DNA of 64,000 nt from Cercis canadensis (taxonomy: Eukaryota; Streptophyta; Magnoliopsida; Fabales; Fabaceae), in contig QAOA01002596.1 in the NCBI GenBank assembly GCA_003255065.1, positions 92,814 through 156,813 of the forward strand. Reading direction: 5' to 3'. The number at the start of each line of letters is the position of its first letter. Position 1 is the first letter of the stretch. Position numbers and translations under genes: made by a program. The notes under the pieces were generated by a model. The model made no database searches. It had not been told where the DNA came from and saw nothing but the letters and a program-made list of their open reading frames with translations. Positions 22,416 to 38,075 of the stretch are shown piece by piece.

Positions 22416-25400
22416 GCTTAGCTATAAATGTGTTTTTGTATGGCACAGATAGAAGCTGAAGGCTTGAAGTTTAAACACAATTGTATGTTAGGACTGCCAT
22501 ATATATTAGAATTTGGGCAGACTAGTTGGAAATGTCAGCATATTCCAAAGCTGCTTTCATGTCATGTTATGTTTGTTTCATGAGGAGAAAGAAAAAAAAA
22601 GGAAAGGCCTTTTTTTCTCCCAAGGAAAAAGGAGGAGATCCAAACAGGAATCTAATGTATAACAATTTTCAAATTGATTTATTGGTCTTAACTACGACTG
22701 ATTTGATTGTACATAGCCACAAAGTGCACCTTGTGCGATATGATATATGCTCATATATATCCACAGAGCAATTTTCTATTTTAAACAACATTGCTATATA
22801 ATATATATACATTGCTTCTATAGAATGATGGACATTTCAACTGAAACTCTACACTCCTAAATTTATTGTAACAACGAGGAAAACACACATTAGCGTATGC
22901 TAGCTGTGCAAAGACAGTTTTAAGTTATTTAGTTATATTAAGATATTGTCATGTATGTATAGTATGAGACAGTGTGACAATTATTAAAGTCCAAATAACA
23001 TTACTCTTATAACTATTGAATTAATTATTATGGTGGGAACTGGGAACCACCAACTGGAGCAATACTGAATATAACTACATGTGATCTTACTATTTATATT
23101 CAACAATGCTATAAACTTAATGTTGCTTTTAGTGTTTGTCTTCAAATAAAATTAATGTTGTCATTGTGAATCATAGTATCCTCACTAAAAACACTGGCCG
23201 GATTGTTGTACCAGAATCAGATGATGTGATAATTTCAACCTTAACAGAACGATGTAGGTCCAATTCATATTCATCTGTTTTTATATAAGACTTGTCTCTA
23301 CTTTTCAAGGCACATAGCTGATGTTCTCTAGGGAGTGCCTCTTGTGTTCTCCGATGATCCAAACGGAATAAGAAGGCAAACTCAAAATAATCTACAAGTG
23401 GCCACGGCTAAGCCAGATTTTTTTTTTTTAGTATTTTTTATTATAACTTTAAATTCTAATAAAAAAATTTACAAGCTTAGTATCACACTATTTTTTATTA
23501 AAGAATTTTGATATTGTTGTAAAAATCTTAAAAAATAAAGTCATGAGTCATATTCTAAAAAAATTAATAAAATTTGAGTTTAATTATATTAAAAAAATTA
23601 CTATTTTTTATTTTTTTAATATTTTTTCCAACACTTTTCTTATATTATTCTGATTATATATTAACTAATTATCTTAACTCACATTAAATAATTTATTTTT
23701 GAAAATTTTTATAATAATACTAATTTTAATATATAGGTCCTATTAAATGAAAGGCAAATAGCGCTACGGCTTTTGTTTTGAAGATAAGGTATCTAACAGC
23801 CGACGATGCGCAAATGACGGAACTCTATCGTTATCAAAATTGTCTAAATTTCAGTACACTGTCACTACTTTAAAAATTGGCTTGTGCCTAACCTATAAAA
23901 GTTTTGGACGTTTTGTTTTGAAATGATAGAGGTGACAGATTCATAAAATCAAAGTCAAATCATGATAAATAACGGTTTTTGAATTAAGTTATGTTATTTG
24001 AACCATATCTCTTCTATACTTGTCAACGTGATCATATTTAAATTTAATTAGGCATATTTTAACTTACATTTCTAAACTTGCATATGCAATTCGTGATAAA
24101 TTAATTAGACATATTAAGAATCAGTATAATTCGTGATTATTTCTACTTGTCATTATCCTAACTCTTCAAATAAATAGAACATTATATAAATTTATAATTA
24201 TTTTTTTGTTTTAACGGTAATGGTATCTTTAGATTAGTTTTTACGCATTAAAATTACAGGGATTCTATGATACTACGTAAGTATGTCATACTACACTGAC
24301 GTGGCAAACATACATAATTTTCATATTTTATTATATATAAAATATAATTTATTTAATTTTTTAAACAAATTTAAAANTGTCTTTTATCCAAGTGATTTCA
24401 AGAGCGCACCCCTCCACATTGACTTGATGCATTTAAGAGAAAAATTCTCCTGAATGTAAGTCTCATAATTTGAACCTTAGTTAACTTAGATGAACCTATT
24501 GCATCTTTACTACTAAACTAAATCTATAGGTTTAATTCATAATGTTCGATTAAGTCATAGGATATGTGCAAAGTGTGGAAGGAGCTACCTATGTTACAAT
24601 CTCTATACCCATTGGATGTCCTTTAATATGTCAGAGTCTATGATGTTTGCACTTAACTATGGCATATACTTTTGTAAGTTTGAAAGTTGTCTTGAATATA
24701 TTACATTTTATATTGAGTATGTCTTAAATTTTATTAAAAGAAAATTATTCGGTAAAAAAAAAATAGAAATTTTATGAAAGCATGTCTATTAAAGGTGAGC
24801 TTTGGTGTACTAGGGGTATGTTTTGAACAAGTATGTATAAAGATTAATTGTATTTAGGTTTCCAACCATCATATAAATAAATAAAACTCTGCATCATCAA
24901 TACCTATAGATGAGTTTCAAGATGGAATCACATTTTTTCCTCTATTTTTTTTTTTTTTTTATCTTAATCTTTTGAGCTGATATACATATGCTTCAATAAA
25001 TATTCTTGTGCCGAAAAGTATATTCAATAGCATTGTAAATACAACATATTTTTTGTTTTTAATGTTTAAGGTAACTCATAGTGAAGGTCTTATATTTAAA
25101 TCTAATTGACAAGATGAAATAAAATAAATAACCTATCTTGTATGGGATATCTTTTCCTAGATAAAAACGAAGTAGTTAACATATGTTGAATTATCTTACT
25201 CTAAATTTAGGTAAATTTTATAGAATTCTTTTGAAAAGTCCAATGTGTGATTCTCTATTATTTTTCCCCTTAGACTTCTTTATTTGGAAAGCTTAGTGCT
25301 GTATGCCAATTGCCAAGAAAAACAATTCAAGAGGATCATCTTGTTTTGTTCCTCAGCAGCCTCCTTGTTTGTCTCCAATCACAAATATCACCTTAGTTAA

Positions 25401-26542
25401 AGGACAAGGTTTTGTTCCAAATTGTCATTCACCCTTGTACTTTACTTTTCCCATCAAAATTGGATTCAAGCTTAACAACTTAAGATTATGCAGATAAAAT
25501 TATAAATTTAATTTCTAAAATTCCACAGTTTTTGTTATTTTCCCCCCTAATTTTTTAGATTTAACCAAAGAAGTCCTTAAAATTTAAATCTCTTTTCAAT
25601 TTCATCCCTAAATCAGTAAATATTTTGCTTCTTAACTCTTTTTTTATTTTCCCATGTCCACATCATCTATAAATTCATCAAAACTTAACATTATTTTTAA
25701 GTTTATATGATGAATTGGCATACCATATAAATTATCAAACTACACACATGATCAATGATTTCGTATAGAAAAGAAAGGAGAATAGTTCACATTGGTTACA
25801 GTTTCTGTCTAAACCTAGTCTTAGATAGAATTCTCTCAAACTCCTTCAAGTCTTAAGTCTTTGTTGCTTAAGATGTTTTGGAGTTGTCTTACCCAATATA
25901 AATTAGTAGGAACTAATGAGAAATTAAAAAGAAGAAAAAAAAAGGTGATTCTATTATATCCACAAGGAATGTAATATTTTTTTAACGTGATAATATAATA
26001 ATTGTTGATATAAAAATGATTCATTTTGGATGTTTAAAAATAAACGATCAAAATTAAATGTTTTTACATTAACAGTTATTATATTGTCATGTGAAAAATG
26101 TATCACATACCTCTCTAATATGTGAGAAAGGTCCTAAAAAAAATACCTAGTTCATAGTCACTTACCACATTTTTTAGTTTTGCAATATATCATTGAAGTG
26201 GAATAGAAATCAGCAGATGTACTACAAAAGGATACTAATTCTTCAAACGGGAGCTCTATGTATTACCCAAAGTTCTAACTTTTTTTTTTTTTTTAAGGCA
26301 GGGTCTTCTGGTTATCGGCTTATTTGGCTATGCGTGAATGCATCATGTCATCAGAGTGCGGATCACACTTGTAATCGTACGTGGCAGTCTTCTACTGGTT
26401 CATGGATGGATTGTAATAAGATAGGATTCCCTCACTTCTCCATTGATCTTGGACAGAGTTACCCAGAAAAGCACACACTTACCTCTCACCCATTTCCCTT
26501 AGAAGAGATGGAGATGAAGAAATTGAGAATGCTTTAATCTAA
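22416..26542. other. AT-rich intergenic region upstream of ABCG copy 4 and MenA
   Basis: Positions 22416-23190 are the duplicated upstream region of the ABCG genes. From 23400 to 26540 the sequence is very AT-rich with many homopolymers and one N at 24377. Short open frames near 25303-25497 and 26193-26537 show no domain and no splice continuity that I recognise. The last 300 bases presumably contain the MenA promoter. Confidence 0.5.
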
Positions 26543-29500
26543 ATGGCTGCCACATTCTGTAACCTGACTCAAGGGTCTGGTATAGAGAAACTCAATGGTT
26601 GCTACAACCAGAAACAGAGCTGCTTGAAAAGGCAAGTTTCCTCTTTATGTTGTAGTCTGAGCCTTACTAAGTTAGAATGCAAAATGAACTGATAAAGACA
26701 AAAGGGTAAATTGAAAGTTGAGTTCTTACTCTGATGTCGATTTGAATCATAGCAATTGGAGCATAATTGGGTTGAAGAAAAACACCGTTGGTTTCAATTC
26801 TCAAGCTAGAAGCTTTCACCTTGCCCAAAATTGTCGTATTTCTTTTTTTTTTTTGTGTTGTTCGGATGTNTTTTTTTTTTTTTTTTTTGTGTTGTTCGGA
26901 TGTATTTGTTTTTAACATGACAATGGACAGCTTCAGCTGAAAAGCTAGGTCTGCATACCCTTTTCAGTCATTTTACCACTTCAAAAGCACGTTTACATTT
27001 TTTCATCCAAACAGCTTTTTTAACTTGAATAGTACTACTCTACTGAAAACCTTCCACTTCAAAAGTGCTTTTTTTTTTTTTTGGTAGTTGCAAGTACTGA
27101 AAGTGATTGCGTATCAGGTGCTTTCTGCGCTCTGAAAGATCAACAAGTAATGCTGGGAAATTTTTCTGTGGGAGAAAAGCAAGACATTCACAAGCAAAAA
27201 GAAGGCACCAATACCAGCATGTAATTTGTAAAAGTGGAGCAGAATCTTCTTTTTCTACCACTGAAAAAGAAATTGGGGAGCAAATTGAGGAGGATATTTC
27301 AAAGGGTACCTTGATTTGGAGGGCAATCAAGTTACCAATCTACTCTGTTGCTTTGGTTCCTCTCACGGTGAGTTTCTGAACTTCAAAGTCACCAATTCCC
27401 CAAAATGAACATCTGATTGAATGCAACAACATAACTATTCATTTTAAAATAGTATGTCACTCAAAACCTCATCTGTGTACAATTTGTGCAATGTGTGTGA
27501 ATATATGTAATATGCATTAACCCATGATTCTCAAGTAAATATCAGATCAAACCCCTACTATACACTGTGTGACTTTGCCAGTGTGTGCTTTCTACAGCAA
27601 GGATAGCATTCATTATATGCCTGAATATGCTTAATTAAAGGCTAAGGTCAAGCTTCTTTTCTTAGCAACATAAAAACTTGAACTTTCTCAAGACCTCTTG
27701 CATAAGGCTAACGAGTGTTAAATGGTAGCAAGCCACTGACATGCTGAAGCACACTGTCTCTTCCTTTCTTGTCTTGATGTTAGCACTAACTGCCTTGTCA
27801 TAACAATTTCGAATGCAATATTATCATTTTGCTTCGAGAATTTGAGTTTGAGATCCAGTGATCTTGCTGTGCCATTTCAAATCATTTGCGTGTCTTACTT
27901 TTTTCTTGGCTTACACAAATAGGTAGGTAGTGCAGCAGCTTATCTGCAGACAGGCATCTTCTTAGCTAGGCGCTACTTTGTTCTCTTGGCTTCTTCCATT
28001 CTTGTTATCACCTGGCTCAATTTAAGGTGAGTTTCAATACTTTTTGAGGGATAGAATGAGTATAAAATAGCTACAATTCATTGTTCAATGCCAGATATAT
28101 TATTTGCTCAAACATAATAAGAATGAATTCCAGTCAACTCTCTTTTCATAAGAAATTACAATCGTACCTTTCTCTCAAACATAAGCTTTTATTTCCATCT
28201 CAAAAGCTTGGGGTTCAATTTATAATAATATTGAGCTGGCTAAAGGTCCTCCGTTATTCTTGAGCCATTTTATATGATCCTTATCTTTAAAACAGAAATG
28301 TTGTAGCTGTTTTGTACTATACTCAACTAATCTTAAAAGAATATCTTTTTTTTTTCCTTGGCCTTGCTAATTTCTTCTGTGTGATGCATGCCAGCAACCC
28401 TTGCAAGAAAAATCTGCTAGCTCTTGAGTAAACATGCTTCCAATTTTCATTCCTCCACCTTCATTCCTCCCATTTTAACTTCTACCAAGTACACCTTATG
28501 TTCTTAAAAGAAGCAATTTCTCTTAAGCTATCTAATCTCTTGTGTGTCCATGGCAGCAATGATGTATATGATTTTGATACTGGAGCTGATAAGAACAAAA
28601 AGGAATCAGTTGTAAACCTGGTTGGTAGGTGAGTACCTCTCTCATTTGTCTTCCGTAACCTTCTTCTTTTTTTTTTTTTTTNTTTTTAAAATAATTTTAA
28701 ACTTCTTTGTCTGACGTAAAATAATGACTAGTTGTGTATATTATTCGTATTGAATTTTGGGAAGCCGTACAGGAACCTTCATTGCTGCCTGCTTATGCCT
28801 TGTTCTTGGTTTCATGGGGCTAGCTTGGACTGCTGTTGAGGCAGGAAATATGCGTTCAATTTTGTTTCTAGCTTGTGCAATTATTTGTGGCTATATCTAT
28901 CAGGTACAATTTCATGTCAGTATTAGAAGTCATATTGGAATTTATATTACTGCTCAGTAATAACTTTCACATTCTGTGATTGACTCTTTGCTGTTGCAGT
29001 GTCCACCATTTAGGTTAAGCTATCAGGGACTAGGAGAGCCCTTATGCTTTGCAGCATTTGGTCCTTTCGCTATAAGTGCTTTTTATTTATTACAGTGCAG
29101 TGCAAGGTTGTTTCACTCACTTAATCACAGTGTAATTTTTAATATTTGATTTTGCAAGGCTTGATTGCTGATTTTAAATGATTTTGATAGTGTGATGAAC
29201 CATTTCTCCTTAAATGGAACAGTTCTTTCAGCATCAATCCTCGTTGGCTTCACGACAACCCTAATCCTCTTTTGCAGTCACTTTCATCAGGTATTTCTGT
29301 TTCTGAATTCCTAATCCTGCTTATGAGTAACTGCTAGTAGGTAACTTTGCCTATGTATAATTCAGGTGAAAGGCGACGAGGCTGTGGGAAAGATGTCACC
29401 TCTGGTAAACACATTTGCTTGAATTTCCAATGTTATGGTATTGCAATAAGGATGTGAATGTACTTATTTATTTCTCCCGCTGTCATTCAGGTTAAGCTTG

Positions 29501-30012
29501 GCACCAGCACAGGCTCACAAGTAGTGAGAGTGGCAGTCATGACACTCTATGCTCTTTTGGTTGCTTTTGGTCTAAGCAAGGCGCTTCCTGTTGCTTGTGT
29601 TGTATGTGCTTTTAATTCCTCGTCCCACTTTATACGTCTCTGCCCTTCTAAATGACTATAGTAGCTATTCTGGACCACACACTTATGATTTTCTTTCTTG
29701 GTTATGAATATGGCCATATCAGCTCTTCTGTGCCTTGACCTTACCAATGGGAAACCTGGTAATTAGATTCATCGAACACAACCACAATGTGAGTGATAAC
29801 TCTCTGGGAATAACGCGGAATATGTATTTTGTTCTCATTTGTATATTTTCCTGAAAATTCACCTCTGCTTATAAACCCAATTTTTATTCTTGCAGGACAA
29901 GGATAAGATCTTCATGGCAAAGTACTACTGTGTAAGGTTGCATGCTTTGTTTGGAGCTGCACTGGCTACAGGACTGGTGGTGACTAGAATGATTAGTAAG
30001 ACATACATATGA
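26543..30012 (+). CDS. 1,4-dihydroxy-2-naphthoate phytyltransferase (MenA/ABC4), chloroplastic
   Basis: A UbiA-family prenyltransferase that attaches the phytyl chain to dihydroxynaphthoate in phylloquinone (vitamin K1) synthesis, in plastid membranes. Proposed exons: 26543-26631, 26753-26854 (end uncertain), 27118-27367, 27923-28026, 28557-28628, 28765-28903, 29000-29106, 29191-29290, 29366-29404, 29491-29601, 29723-29788, 29896-30012. They give about 431 residues. Evidence: the Asp-rich motif NDVYDFDTGAD spans exons 4-5, the second loop has GDEAVGKMSPLVKLG, and several hydrophobic helices lie between. The N-terminus before WRAIKLPIYSV is poorly conserved and looks like a transit peptide. 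Intron 1 needs a GC donor (AAG/GCAAGT) to keep the frame. The exon 2/3 junction lies in a T tract beside an N at 26870 and is unresolved. Identity is firm from exon 3 onward. Confidence 0.88.
26841..26905. repeat. T tract and short duplication around an N
   Basis: A T run followed by GTGTTGTTCGGATGT occurs just before the N at 26870 and again after it. As at 9769 and 62574, this looks like unmerged overlapping contig ends. It falls at the end of MenA exon 2. Confidence 0.65.
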
Positions 30013-30839
30013 GGGCACGTATTCTCTTGAATGTTATTGCATACCAATCAGAGACTGATGAATCAGAAGTAGGAGATCAAATTTTTGCAGAAGAAAAAGA
30101 AATAATGTGCATTTGTGGTTCCTTCAGAAGGATCAAGGATGCTAGCGTGTTCGGATTAGGTTCAATGATTTGGCTTTCCCAGACGCCAATGACCCTGAAG
30201 AAACTGATACAGATCTAAAGCTAACAGCATCAATCAAAACACGAGCTGTTTCCACTCGCCTGGCTCATGTTCTTCTAATTTTCCGCCATCACGCTTACAT
30301 GGTGAAAACATATGCTACAAAGATTATAGTGGATTAAGCCATGTTAATTCCAAATCTTCCCAACAGCTTATTTGATAATGATCGAAATACCACCCTCTGG
30401 CTTCTCCTTCCTTTTGGTTTGAAATTGCGATAATAATTACAATTGACTTAAGATTAGAGATTTTGTTGTAAATCTGTCCTATGTGTTCCATTTAGTAATT
30501 AGCAAAATTTGCAGACTACATAAATGGGTAACAGATTTTGCCTCAGCTTCAATATTTGGTCACTAAGGTAGAGCTCGTAAAAGAATCTTGTTTTATTGTA
30601 GTCACGACCGGAGTAAAGACCACTTAGCCTATAAACTGATCTAAGAATAAACATAACAGGGAAAATAAAAAAGAAAAATATAAGTTAGCTAAGGACTCAA
30701 ATAATAGGCCACAGCACTTCACATACATAGCATATTAACAGCTGTATGAGATTGAGATTGCTTTCCAACTGCAGGCAAATTATAACAGGCTTGTTTCTTA
30801 ATGGTTCACTGCATGCTTTACAATGGGATGCATAAAATT

Positions 30840-30881
<42 letters not shown>

Positions 30882-31105
30882 AAGATTAAGAGTATCAACC
30901 ACAAACCAAGGAGCCATAATTTTAACTAAATTAGTAGAAATAACTCAATTCATGTGAAATTTCAAACAAAACATTACGAAATATTTAAATAAATCCAAGG
31001 TATTTTAATTGCAAACGATAAAAATTGATCATAACACATGCATCATGGAATAACACTACCAAAAACTACAGTGAAGATCAAACTTCACCAAATCCTGAAA
31101 GCAGC
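30013..31105. other. Convergent 3' flanks of MenA and eS6
   Basis: Holds the 3' untranslated regions of the two convergent genes. An A run of about 38 bases lies at 30841-30879. A short open frame near 30009-30218 overlaps the MenA 3' UTR and is not supported as a gene. Confidence 0.6.
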
Positions 31106-33472
<2,367 letters not shown>

Positions 33473-34277
33473 TTTGGAATCTTCTCGTGCTCCCGCCGCG
33501 ACGGACTATCTCTGCGAGCGTGAGAAGCTTGAACTGGCGCCTGAGAGATGAAGAAGAAGTAGGGTTTTACGAGTGGGCTTTTATATAGATAGCAAGTTAG
33601 CAACCGATCATTGTTTCGGCTTCACTTTTGGGCCTCGAGGTCACATACGCTACCCCAAAACCTGACAAATGGACTGACCCGAAAACATAACCGACCTTCT
33701 TATGTCACAATATTTTAAATAGTTCTTTTTTTTTTTTATATATAGGATTTTTAAATAGTTTCTTAAGCTAAGGTAAAAAGAAAATATATATCAAAGAAAA
33801 TTAAAATTTTTAGGCTCCGTTTATTTTGATGACAAGTGAATTTTTTATTTGGTTTTTCTATTAGAAATATTTTTTTTTAAAAAGCTATAAGCTATAAGCT
33901 ATAGATAATATTTTATCCTATTTTGTAAATATATTCAGCATAAATAAATCCAACCCGGTCGAGTATCTGGGTCAAATGACCCGATAAACACCCATAAACC
34001 GCCACAAGCCCACACATTCTTTCTCCCTGATTTTTTTTACCTTCGAAACCCGGTTGATTGCGCAGAGAAAGATCGATAGGGCGAGAGAAGGAACCTTCAA
34101 CTTAACCTAACCATCTCAGGTTGCTCGTATTGTTACTAGCTTTCTTTTCGTATCAGTTTCTGAAATTCATACTCTACTTGTTGGTTTAAAACCCTAATTT
34201 ATTCTGGTGCAATCCTCTAGTGCTAGGGTTTTGGAACACTCTAGCAGCTTAGTAGAATCATTTTGAAGCAAACGAAA
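33473..34277. promoter_or_regulatory. Divergent promoter region of eS6 and SF3B1
   Basis: An 805-base region drives eS6 leftward and SF3B1 rightward. On the eS6 side there is a TATA-like CTATATAA (33581-33588, minus strand), a telo-box-like AAAACCCTA (33560-33568, minus strand) and a site II-type TGGGCC (33629-33634). The likely eS6 start lies in the pyrimidine-rich CCCTACTTCTTCTTC. On the SF3B1 side there is a telo-box AAACCCTAA (34189-34197) and a reverse AAACCCTAG near 34222. Telo-box plus site II motifs are known from plant translation-machinery genes. Their use here is inferred. Confidence 0.6.
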
Positions 34278-37200
34278 ATGGCGTCCGTGGACCCAGAGAT
34301 TGCGAAAACACAGGAAGAGCGGAAGAAAATGGAGCAGCAATTGGCGTCTCTCACCTCCGTCACCTTCGATACGGATCTCTATGGTAGTGGTGATAAAGGT
34401 TCCTACCTTTCTTCCATTCCTGCAAACGAGGATGAGGATAATCTGGATGCTATGGACAACGAGGTTGCTCGGAAGCTGGCGTCTTACACTGCCCCCAAGT
34501 CATTGTTGAAGGAGATGCCAGGTGCAGGGGATGGAGATGCCGATATTGGGTTTCGGAAGCCGCAGAGGATAATTGACCGTGAAGATGATTATCGGCAGAG
34601 GAGGCTGAATCGGATTATTTCGCCGGAACGGCATGATCCTTTTTCCGCCGGTGAGAAGACGCCGGACCCGTCGGTGAGGACTTATGCAGATGTGATGAGG
34701 GAGGAGGCGTTGAAGAGGGAGAAAGAGGATACTTTGCGGGCCATTAAAAAAAAGAAGGAGGAGGAAGAAGCAGCCAAGGCTGCTGGGGCTGACAAGGGTA
34801 AGGAGGCTGCTGCTCCGGCGGGGCCACAGAAGAGGAGAAATAGGTGGGACATGTCTCAGGATGAGGGTGGAGCGAAGAAGGCTAAAACTTCAGACTGGGA
34901 TTTGCCTGATACAACACCTGGAAGATGGGATGCTACTCCAACGCCTGGGAGAGTGACAGATGCGACACCAGGAAGGAGGAATAGGTGGGATGAGACTCCT
35001 ACCCCGGGAAGGTTGGCAGATGCTGATGCTACTCCCGCTGGTGGTGCTACACCTGGTGCAACTCCTGCTGGCATGACTTGGGATGCTACACCAAAGCTTT
35101 CTGGAATGGCTACCCCAACCCCTAAGAGGCAGAGGTCAAGGTGGGATGAGACACCTGCCACCATGGGTAGTGCAACTCCATTGCCCGGTGCTACACCTGC
35201 AGCTGCATATACGCCTGGTGTGACTCCTGTTGGAGGAGTTGAGTTAGCTACTCCATCACCTGCGTCAATCAATTTCTCTGGTGCCATCACTCCAGAGCAG
35301 TATAATTTGTTGAGGTGGGAAAGGGATATTGAAGAGAGGAATCGCCCATTAACAGATGAGGAACTTGATGCTATGTTTCCACAAGAGGGGTATAAGATAT
35401 TGGAGCCTCCAGCATCTTATGTGCCAATTAGAACACCTGCAAGGAAGCTTCTTGCAACCCCAACTCCAATAGGTACTCCTCTATATCAAATCCCAGAAGA
35501 GAACCGTGGTCAACAGTTTGATGTTCCAAAGGAACCTGCTGGTGGCTTGCCATACATGAAACCTGAGGATTACCAGTACTTTGGGGCATTGTTGAACGAA
35601 GAAAATGAAGAGGAGTTGTCTCCTGATGAACAAAAAGAACGGAAGATTATGAAGCTTTTGCTTAAAGTGAAGAATGGTACACCACCTCAGAGGAAAACAG
35701 CACTAAGGCAGCTTACTGATAAAGCTCGTGAGTTTGGTGCAGGCCCACTGTTCAACCGAATTTTGCCATTGCTCATGCAACCTACCTTGGAGGACCAAGA
35801 AAGGCATCTTTTGGTTAAGGTTATTGATAGAGTTCTGTATAAATTGGATGAGTTGGTTCGTCCTTATGTGCATAAGATTCTTGTTGTTATTGAACCTTTG
35901 TTGATTGATGAAGACTACTATGCACGTGTGGAAGGGAGGGAGATCATCTCTAATCTCAGTAAAGCAGCTGGGTTGGCCACAATGATTGCTGCAATGCGTC
36001 CTGATATTGATAATATTGATGAATATGTTCGGAACACTACTGCTAGAGCTTTCAGTGTGGTTGCTTCCGCTCTTGGTATTCCTGCACTCTTGCCCTTCTT
36101 GAAGGCCGTTTGTCAAAGTAAGAAATCATGGCAAGCTCGACACACTGGGATTAAGATTGTTCAACAGATTGCCATTTTGATTGGTTGTGCTGTATTGCCG
36201 CATCTGAGATCTCTTGTGGAAATTATAGAGCATGGTCTGAATGATGAGAATCAAAAGGTGAGAACGATCACTGCATTGTCTCTTGCTGCTCTTGCTGAGG
36301 CAGCTGCTCCTTATGGTATTGAAAGTTTTGACTCTGTCTTGAAGCCACTGTGGAAGGGTATAAGACAACACCGTGGGAAGGTGTTGGCAGCATTTCTGAA
36401 GGCAATTGGTTTTATCATTCCATTGATGGAAGCTCTATATGCCAGCTACTATACTAAGGAAGTCATGCTTATTCTGATTCGTGAATTCCAGTCACCAGAT
36501 GAAGAAATGAAGAAAATTGTTCTCAAAGTGGTGAAGCAGTGTGTGAGCACTGAGGGCGTAGAGGCTGATTACATTAGAAATGATATTCTCCCTGAGTTTT
36601 TCAGAAACTTCTGGGTTAGGAGGATGGCTTTGGATAGAAGAAATTACAGGCAACTTGTGGATACTACTGTGGAGATAGCAAACAAAGTTGGTGTTGCTGA
36701 TATAGTTGGTAGAATTGTTGAGGACCTTAAAGATGAAAGTGAACCATATAGGCGAATGGTCATGGAAACTATTGAGAAGGTGGTAACCAACTTGGGTGCG
36801 TCTGATATAGATGCTCGGTTGGAAGAGCTTCTAATTGATGGTATTCTTTACGCCTTCCAAGAGCAGACCAGTGACGATGCTAATGTGATGCTTAACGGGT
36901 TTGGTGCAGTTGTGAATGCTCTTGGGCAGAGAGTGAAACCTTATCTTCCTCAGATTTGTGGTACCATCAAGTGGCGCTTAAATAACAAGAGTGCAAAGGT
37001 GAGACAACAAGCGGCTGATCTTATTTCAAGGATTGCTGTTGTCATGAAGCAGTGCCAGGAGGAGCAATTGATGGGTCATCTTGGTGTTGTCTTGTATGAA
37101 TATTTGGGAGAAGAGTATCCTGAAGTTTTAGGGTCTATTCTGGGAGCTCTCAAGTCAATTGTCAATGTTATTGGTATGACAAAGATGACTCCTCCTATTA

Positions 37201-38075
37201 AGGATTTGCTTCCCAGGTTGACACCTATTTTGAAGAATAGGCATGAGAAAGTCCAGGAGAACTGTATTGATCTTGTAGGTAGAATTGCTGACCGTGGGGC
37301 AGAGTTTGTTCCAGCTAGGGAGTGGATGAGGATCTGTTTTGAGCTTCTTGAGATGCTTAAGGCACACAAGAAGGGAATTCGTCGAGCTACAGTGAACACT
37401 TTCGGTTATATTGCTAAGGCCATTGGACCACAAGATGTCCTGGCGACTCTCTTAAACAATCTTAAGGTGCAGGAGAGGCAGAACCGTGTCTGCACAACTG
37501 TGGCAATTGCAATAGTTGCAGAAACCTGTTCACCCTTCACAGTTCTGCCAGCATTGATGAATGAGTATCGTGTGCCAGAGCTTAATGTGCAAAATGGTGT
37601 CCTGAAATCCCTCTCTTTCCTTTTTGAATATATTGGTGAAATGGGTAAAGACTACATCTATGCCGTGACTCCATTGCTTGAGGATGCTCTCATGGACAGG
37701 GATTTGGTGCATAGGCAAACTGCTGCTTCTGCTGTTAAGCACATGGCTTTGGGTGTGGCTGGTCTGGGTTGTGAAGATGCCTTGGTCCACTTGCTGAACT
37801 ATGTGTGGCCAAACATATTTGAAACTTCTCCACACGTCATAAATGCTGTCATGGAAGCCATTGAAGGGATGAGGGTAGCTTTGGGTGCTGCCATTGTGCT
37901 TAACTACTGTCTCCAAGGGCTGTTCCATCCTGCTCGGAAGGTTAGGGAAGTGTATTGGAAGATCTACAATTCACTTTATATTGGAGCTCAGGATGCTCTT
38001 GTTGCTGCATACCCTGTCTTGGAGGATGAGCATAACAATGTATACAGTAGACCTGAGTTGATGATGTTTGTGTAA
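34278..38075 (+). CDS. SF3B1: Splicing factor 3B subunit 1 (SF3b155), intronless
   Basis: The largest subunit of the SF3b complex of the U2 snRNP, which clamps the branch-site helix in the nucleus. A single open frame of 1265 residues, the usual plant length, starts at [24 protein letters not shown] 15 bases upstream is in frame but not a likely start. Residues about 190-350 are rich in TP dipeptides and RW/RWD motifs (RRNRWD, GRWDATP, RSRWDE), the phosphorylated ligand motifs that bind UHM splicing factors. From about residue 450 to the end the protein is a HEAT-repeat superhelix. The conserved stretch [10 protein letters not shown] places at residue 660 the lysine equivalent to human K700. 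The frame ends SRPELMMFV. No intron interrupts it. A decayed copy of its last 90 bases lies 1.3 kb downstream. Confidence 0.97.
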   Translation: MASVDPEIAKTQEERKKMEQQLASLTSVTFDTDLYGSGDKGSYLSSIPANEDEDNLDAMDNEVARKLASYTAPKSLLKEMPGAGDGDADIGFRKPQRIIDREDDYRQRRLNRIISPERHDPFSAGEKTPDPSVRTYADVMREEALKREKEDTLRAIKKKKEEEEAAKAAGADKGKEAAAPAGPQKRRNRWDMSQDEGGAKKAKTSDWDLPDTTPGRWDATPTPGRVTDATPGRRNRWDETPTPGRLADADATPAGGATPGATPAGMTWDATPKLSGMATPTPKRQRSRWDETPATMGSATPLPGATPAAAYTPGVTPVGGVELATPSPASINFSGAITPEQYNLLRWERDIEERNRPLTDEELDAMFPQEGYKILEPPASYVPIRTPARKLLATPTPIGTPLYQIPEENRGQQFDVPKEPAGGLPYMKPEDYQYFGALLNEENEEELSPDEQKERKIMKLLLKVKNGTPPQRKTALRQLTDKAREFGAGPLFNRILPLLMQPTLEDQERHLLVKVIDRVLYKLDELVRPYVHKILVVIEPLLIDEDYYARVEGREIISNLSKAAGLATMIAAMRPDIDNIDEYVRNTTARAFSVVASALGIPALLPFLKAVCQSKKSWQARHTGIKIVQQIAILIGCAVLPHLRSLVEIIEHGLNDENQKVRTITALSLAALAEAAAPYGIESFDSVLKPLWKGIRQHRGKVLAAFLKAIGFIIPLMEALYASYYTKEVMLILIREFQSPDEEMKKIVLKVVKQCVSTEGVEADYIRNDILPEFFRNFWVRRMALDRRNYRQLVDTTVEIANKVGVADIVGRIVEDLKDESEPYRRMVMETIEKVVTNLGASDIDARLEELLIDGILYAFQEQTSDDANVMLNGFGAVVNALGQRVKPYLPQICGTIKWRLNNKSAKVRQQAADLISRIAVVMKQCQEEQLMGHLGVVLYEYLGEEYPEVLGSILGALKSIVNVIGMTKMTPPIKDLLPRLTPILKNRHEKVQENCIDLVGRIADRGAEFVPAREWMRICFELLEMLKAHKKGIRRATVNTFGYIAKAIGPQDVLATLLNNLKVQERQNRVCTTVAIAIVAETCSPFTVLPALMNEYRVPELNVQNGVLKSLSFLFEYIGEMGKDYIYAVTPLLEDALMDRDLVHRQTAASAVKHMALGVAGLGCEDALVHLLNYVWPNIFETSPHVINAVMEAIEGMRVALGAAIVLNYCLQGLFHPARKVREVYWKIYNSLYIGAQDALVAAYPVLEDEHNNVYSRPELMMFV

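Larger units (their letters stand above)
11960..23190. repeat. Head-to-tail segmental duplication carrying ABCG copies 3 and 4
   Basis: Unit A spans about 11960-17672 and unit B about 17706-23190. Matching landmarks occur in the same order. The CTGCGGCTGCCGAGGG segment is at about 11966 and 17710. The stop codons are at 12915 and 18617, and the start codons at 16823 and 22415. The terminal segment ending GTATCCTCACTAAAA is near 17669 and 23190. Exons, introns and flanks are all conserved, with scattered substitutions and small indels. The offset falls from about 5745 to 5590 bases along the unit. This indicates a recent unequal-crossover type of duplication. Confidence 0.85.

Noticed and set aside
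26193..26537. Open frame of 114 codons upstream of MenA
   Set aside because: Runs through a T homopolymer, has no domain, and ends just before the MenA start; treated as promoter/leader sequence.
30009..30218. Open frame overlapping the end of MenA
   Set aside because: Lies in the 3' UTR in another frame, with no recognisable domain.
34856..35290. Long antisense open frame opposite the TP-rich part of SF3B1
   Set aside because: Caused by the GC-rich, stop-poor complement of the TP/RWD repeats; the sense protein is conserved and explains it.
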